From CAADGU01 sp964467705 (GTDB lineage: Bacteria; Chloroflexota; Anaerolineae; Promineifilales; Promineifilaceae), in assembly GCA_964467705.1 (NCBI GenBank), contig CAYXUZ010000238.1, forward strand, positions 1 through 7,583: 7,583 nucleotides of DNA, written 5' to 3'. Position 1 is the stretch's first letter. Each line of letters begins with the position of its first letter. Made by a program: the position numbers and the translations under genes. The notes beneath the pieces are model-generated. The model did no database searches, was not told the DNA's origin, and saw only the letters and a program-made list of their open reading frames with translations. Below, in pieces: positions 4,541-7,583 of the stretch.

Positions 4541-6868
4541 TTATTCCTCTGGGGGTATACGGCGGAGGGTGATCACGCCATTGTGACTGTGGATGTGAAC
4601 GCGCCGGGCATCGCCGGCCGGGGAGATGGGGGTTGCCTGCTCACAGGTGTAACCGGCCAACGTGAATTCGGCCACGCTGGTGGACGGTGCAGTTTGCAGG
4701 GAGAGTGTGTGGCCGTCGTCGTGGACAGCGATGATTTCGGCGGTGATGTAGTGGAGCAGTACGCCGGGCCTAATTTGCCACTCCAGCGGGAGGATGAGGC
4801 CACGACGGGGGGGAATGGTAACGGGATGACCGCTGAAGAGGGGGGCGTTTTGGTAGGTCACGGCCGTGACCTCTTCCTCCTCCTGGTAATTGTTGAGGTA
4901 AAGGAAACGGCCGTTGGCGCTTTCACTGATCCGTGCATCCACCCACTCGCTTAGTTCAAAAAGCGGCTGGCAATCCATCTTGAGAGCAATCTGGTGGAAA
5001 ATGTCTAAATCATCGAGAGTGTTGGCGGCCAATGCCGCACCAAACAGCAGGATTTTGCCCTGACCGATGCGCTTGATGAACCCAACTACTTCCCCATCCG
5101 GCCGCGTGGCAATGATTTCATCAAAGTGGCCGGTGTAGCTCTGCACAAAGGAGGTGGGTACGTCCTGGTAATGAAAGGCGTGGATAGTGGCCGGGGTGAA
5201 GGGGGCATCGCTGGCGATGTGCGTTATGCCCAGTGCAGTTTGAAGGAGGGTGCAGGGCGTCTGGTCAAAATCCTCCACACACAGGCGGCCAATGAGAACC
5301 AGGTTGCCGCCCTGGGTGACGTAATCGAGCAATTTTTGTTGCACGGCCGTTGGGCACTGCTGCTCCATCATCACCCAACAAATGGGCGTCTGGGCCGGGT
5401 CTAACGGGGCGCGGCTCAGTTCCAGGGCGTGGAATGGGCGGTGGGTGAGGGCCAGCCCCCTGGCGATGAAGTCACACAAAACCACCTCGCGCTGGTGGGT
5501 CAGGATATTCGTGGCGGGTTGGGTGAAGTGGTTGTTCACCTCGGTCATAAAATAGTCGAGCAGAAAGCCGATGGTGGCGACGGTGTGTGGTCGGGCCAGG
5601 ATCAGATCGTCGCCATAAGCGTGGAGGGCTTGTGAAAGCCGGGCGTAGCGGTGGTAATGACGGCGCAGGGTGCCATCTTTGCGCACCGGGTGGCCCCAGT
5701 CGTGCCGTTTGGTGGGGCTGAGGACGGGGTCGTTTTCGCCGTCGCAGAAGAGGTAATGATTGATGGCGCGCATTCCGGTGGAGATACAGAGACGGCCGTG
5801 TAAATCATACAACGACGCCTGGCTGCCGCTAAAATCCTGGTTGCCACCCGCCTGAAACTCGACCGAAAAAAGAGGCTGCGCCGGATTTTGCAGCGATTTG
5901 GTCGTTTCATTCACCAGCAATAACTGGTGGAAATTGCCTTCGCCAATGAAGATGGGATAGACATCGGTGGCGCTGACCATGCCGGGCATTTCCATCACCC
6001 GCACCAGTTGAGATAGGCCGATGGGGAAGGTTTTGCCGCCGTTCATAAAGCCATGAATGTTCACGATGGGGGGCACGGTCATGCCGTTAGCCTGCGCCTC
6101 GGCCCACAAAAAAGCGGCATATTCGTGCAGGTATTCGCGGTAGAAGCGGCGGTAATCGGCGACCAGGTGGGCAGCATGCGTGTTGGTGGGATGAATCATT
6201 TCTTCGAGCAGGAAGTCGAACAAATTATTGCTTAGGTAACGATCCGCCAGCCGCTTGCCGTAAGTGGCGGTCAGGAAGGCGGCGAAGCGGGCCAGGGTGT
6301 CCGGGTTGGTATCAAAGATATTGCGCACCCAATGGGGCATACCCATTTCGTTGTCCAACTGGATGAGGATGATACGACCGTTGTGTGTGATCTGGCGTGG
6401 GGTGAGGATGCGGAACACGGCCGTGTACCACTGCCGCACACAGGCCAGAAAATCCGGGTGCAGGTAACTGGCGATGTTTTCGGTCTGGCCTCGCTGGTTG
6501 ATGAATGCGACCTGTGGATAGTTCGCAAGTACCCAGGGGGGGATGCCTTCGTTGATCGTTTCGGCCATGATGTAGGGGCCGGGGCGGGCGATGATCCACA
6601 ACCCCATGTCGGCCGCCAGATCAAGGAATCCGGCCAGATCGCGCTGGGGGTAGGTACGGCCGTCAAAATCTGACACCCCCTCTTCTACCTGATGCCATAA
6701 CCAGGGGATGTAGGTGGCTACACAGTTGAAACCGGCCTGGATAAGCAAACCCAACCGGTGCGCCCACTGGTCAGGTGGGGTGCGGAAGTAGTGGAATTCA
6801 CCGGCTTGCAGGAGTTGGGGACGGCCGTACAGCCAGAAATGCCCATCCCGCACTTCAAACTCATTCAT
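4541..6868 (-). CDS. GH35-like beta-glycosidase with C-terminal amidotransferase-like domain
   Basis: A 775-residue enzyme without signal peptide, so probably cytoplasmic. The N-terminal (beta/alpha)8 barrel (about 5-410) is GH35-like: GEFHYFRTPPDQWAHRL (23-39), ATYIPWLWHQVEEG (51-64), a RDL segment and WIIARPGPYIMAE (91-103). The likely acid/base is Glu174 in IQLDNEMG, where GH35 usually has ENEYG. The likely nucleophile is Glu337 in LFSVEFQAGG. About 425-630 looks like the Rossmann-like class I amidotransferase fold found in GH42 enzymes (LVLIGRL, GKILLFG), followed by a beta-rich end. The ATG overlaps the upstream gene's stop by 8 nt (ATGAATGA), and GGGAGG stands 9 nt before it, so it is co-translated in an operon. 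It would be called beta-galactosidase by default; given its GH144 and GH3 neighbours, activity on beta-glucosidic (perhaps beta-1,2) bonds is a fair alternative. Seven ACGGCCGT octamers lie in this gene. Confidence 0.85.
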   Translation of the reverse strand: MNEFEVRDGHFWLYGRPQLLQAGEFHYFRTPPDQWAHRLGLLIQAGFNCVATYIPWLWHQVEEGVSDFDGRTYPQRDLAGFLDLAADMGLWIIARPGPYIMAETINEGIPPWVLANYPQVAFINQRGQTENIASYLHPDFLACVRQWYTAVFRILTPRQITHNGRIILIQLDNEMGMPHWVRNIFDTNPDTLARFAAFLTATYGKRLADRYLSNNLFDFLLEEMIHPTNTHAAHLVADYRRFYREYLHEYAAFLWAEAQANGMTVPPIVNIHGFMNGGKTFPIGLSQLVRVMEMPGMVSATDVYPIFIGEGNFHQLLLVNETTKSLQNPAQPLFSVEFQAGGNQDFSGSQASLYDLHGRLCISTGMRAINHYLFCDGENDPVLSPTKRHDWGHPVRKDGTLRRHYHRYARLSQALHAYGDDLILARPHTVATIGFLLDYFMTEVNNHFTQPATNILTHQREVVLCDFIARGLALTHRPFHALELSRAPLDPAQTPICWVMMEQQCPTAVQQKLLDYVTQGGNLVLIGRLCVEDFDQTPCTLLQTALGITHIASDAPFTPATIHAFHYQDVPTSFVQSYTGHFDEIIATRPDGEVVGFIKRIGQGKILLFGAALAANTLDDLDIFHQIALKMDCQPLFELSEWVDARISESANGRFLYLNNYQEEEEVTAVTYQNAPLFSGHPVTIPPRRGLILPLEWQIRPGVLLHYITAEIIAVHDDGHTLSLQTAPSTSVAEFTLAGYTCEQATPISPAGDARRVHIHSHNGVITLRRIPPEE

Positions 6869-7583
6869 GGACTGTCGCCTCCCGCCGGGTAAATCCCAAA
6901 ATAGCCAGCCCCTTTTGGATCGTCGGGCTGTTGGTGTACGTTTCCCAAATCAGGTGGCTAAAATAATTTTCGATCATGATCATCGAACAGCCTTTATCAA
7001 TGCCATACAACGATTGGCTATACCAGGGCGGGGAAACGTCCAGATTGTAGGCATCATAAAAGCCATAGGGTCCCCAGGTCTGGGGGTGATTCTGGTAAAG
7101 GTACTGCACCATCTCCAGCGTCAGTTCGGGGGTAAACGGCAGAGAGGACAACGCGCCGTAAATAGAAACTGTGCCGTTGGGCGTGGGTGGATGCAGGGCC
7201 GGGGTTGCGCCGGAGACATCATATCCCCACGGACTGTCGCCAGCGCTCACACCCCAACTGTTGGCGTGGTAGGTTTTGAATTGAGGGGCGTGTTCCAGGC
7301 AAAAAGCGCGGTTGGCCTGGGTAGCCAGGCGGGTGTTGCGGAACCAATCCACGCCATCTGGATCGAGGTAACGGGCGGTGTCCAGCCAGGCTTCGCTGAA
7401 CTGGTAAATAAACAGGGCACCGCCGGGGCTGATGATGATTTGTTGGCCTTCAAACTCACCCATATCGCGGGAAAAGCCTTGATATAGGCGTCGGGCAATG
7501 GCCGGTTCAATGAATGGGGCCGCTTGCAAATACATCATTTTTTGTTCGGCCGCCATGCCCCATTGATGAATAAAACCTGGCTC
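6861..7583 (-). CDS. GH144/glucoamylase-family protein (PF10091), C-terminal half, 5' end outside window
   Basis: The frame is open to the right edge: nine codons (EPGFIHQWG) precede the first visible ATG at 7556 and continue into AEQKMMYLQA, so that Met is internal and the gene is cut. About 240 residues are seen of a protein usually over 400. Hallmarks of PF10091 ('putative glucoamylase', GH144) in order are QWGMAAEQKMMY, NSWGVSAGDSPWGYDVSG, GTVSIYGALSSLPFTPE, WGPYGFYDAYNL and GIDKGCSMIMIENYFSHLIW. The characterised GH144 enzymes are endo-beta-1,2-glucanases that release sophoro-oligosaccharides; the glucoamylase name is historical. Whether it is secreted cannot be judged because the N-terminus is missing. 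It is the first visible gene of the minus-strand operon and overlaps the GH35-like gene by 8 nt. The operon promoter lies beyond the window. Confidence 0.85.
   Translation of the reverse strand, partial: EPGFIHQWGMAAEQKMMYLQAAPFIEPAIARRLYQGFSRDMGEFEGQQIIISPGGALFIYQFSEAWLDTARYLDPDGVDWFRNTRLATQANRAFCLEHAPQFKTYHANSWGVSAGDSPWGYDVSGATPALHPPTPNGTVSIYGALSSLPFTPELTLEMVQYLYQNHPQTWGPYGFYDAYNLDVSPPWYSQSLYGIDKGCSMIMIENYFSHLIWETYTNSPTIQKGLAILGFTRREATVHE

Larger units (their letters stand above)
112..6828. repeat. Dispersed octamer palindrome ACGGCCGT, 13 exact copies
   Basis: Exact copies start at 112, 417, 1424, 2951, 3507, 4282, 4860, 4907, 5343, 5792, 6417, 6656 and 6821. Chance expectation for a given octamer in 7.6 kb is about 0.1-0.2. 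Twelve are in coding DNA, in only two of the three frames: as (N/H/D/Y)GR seven times and as TAV five times. One (1424) is intergenic. None lies in the DUF1269 gene or the GH144 part. Another 13 CGGCCG cores occur with other flanks, so the A and T flanks are strongly preferred. Confidence 0.85.

Noticed and set aside
4514..4954. 146-residue plus-strand open frame across the GH35-like/GH3 boundary.
   Set aside because: It is antisense to two real genes, has low-complexity Gly/Val composition and no ribosome site of note.

Overview
The window reads as ordinary bacterial DNA from a free-living heterotroph, most likely a Chloroflexota (Anaerolineae-like) member or an environmental genome from that neighbourhood. 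The grounds are a lipoprotein with a collagen-like GXY stalk and a Pro/Thr/Ala 'TPEATA' tail, a multihaem cytochrome c of the c554-like type, and a large glycoside-hydrolase operon. This placement is an inference from style and was not tested by any search. No tRNA, rRNA, CRISPR array, IS element or phage gene was seen.

Layout. 1-80: 3' flank with a hairpin (45-71) behind the cytochrome gene; the window edge cuts off any further gene. 81-1343 (minus): octahaem c-type cytochrome lipoprotein. 1344-1601: divergent intergenic region, AT-rich toward its right end, with promoter candidates. 1602-2102 (plus): DUF1269 membrane protein. 2103-2296: convergent intergenic region with a strong, probably bidirectional terminator hairpin (2158-2190). 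2297-7583 (minus): three-step glycoside-hydrolase operon, transcribed right to left. It holds a GH144/'glucoamylase-family' protein whose 5' end is outside the window, a GH35-like 775-residue enzyme overlapping it by 8 nt, and 10 nt later a GH3 beta-glucosidase. The GH3 gene is broken into two reading frames at about position 3799.

How the genes fit together. PF10091/GH144 proteins include endo-beta-1,2-glucanases, GH3 enzymes include sophorose-active beta-glucosidases, and a GH35 homologue from Ignavibacterium has been reported (from memory) to act on beta-1,2-glucosidic bonds. The operon is therefore a reasonable candidate for beta-1,2-glucan (sophoro-oligosaccharide) use. The GH35-like and GH3 proteins have no signal peptide and should act in the cytoplasm. 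The GH3 break removes about seven conserved residues of the catalytic barrel, so the last step is probably lost unless the break is an assembly error. The cytochrome and DUF1269 genes show no link to this operon.

Most striking non-gene signals: the octamer palindrome ACGGCCGT occurs 13 times in 7.6 kb (about 0.1-0.2 expected by chance), resembling the HIP1 situation of cyanobacteria. A perfect 17-bp inverted repeat with a 4-nt loop lies inside the GH3 coding sequence.
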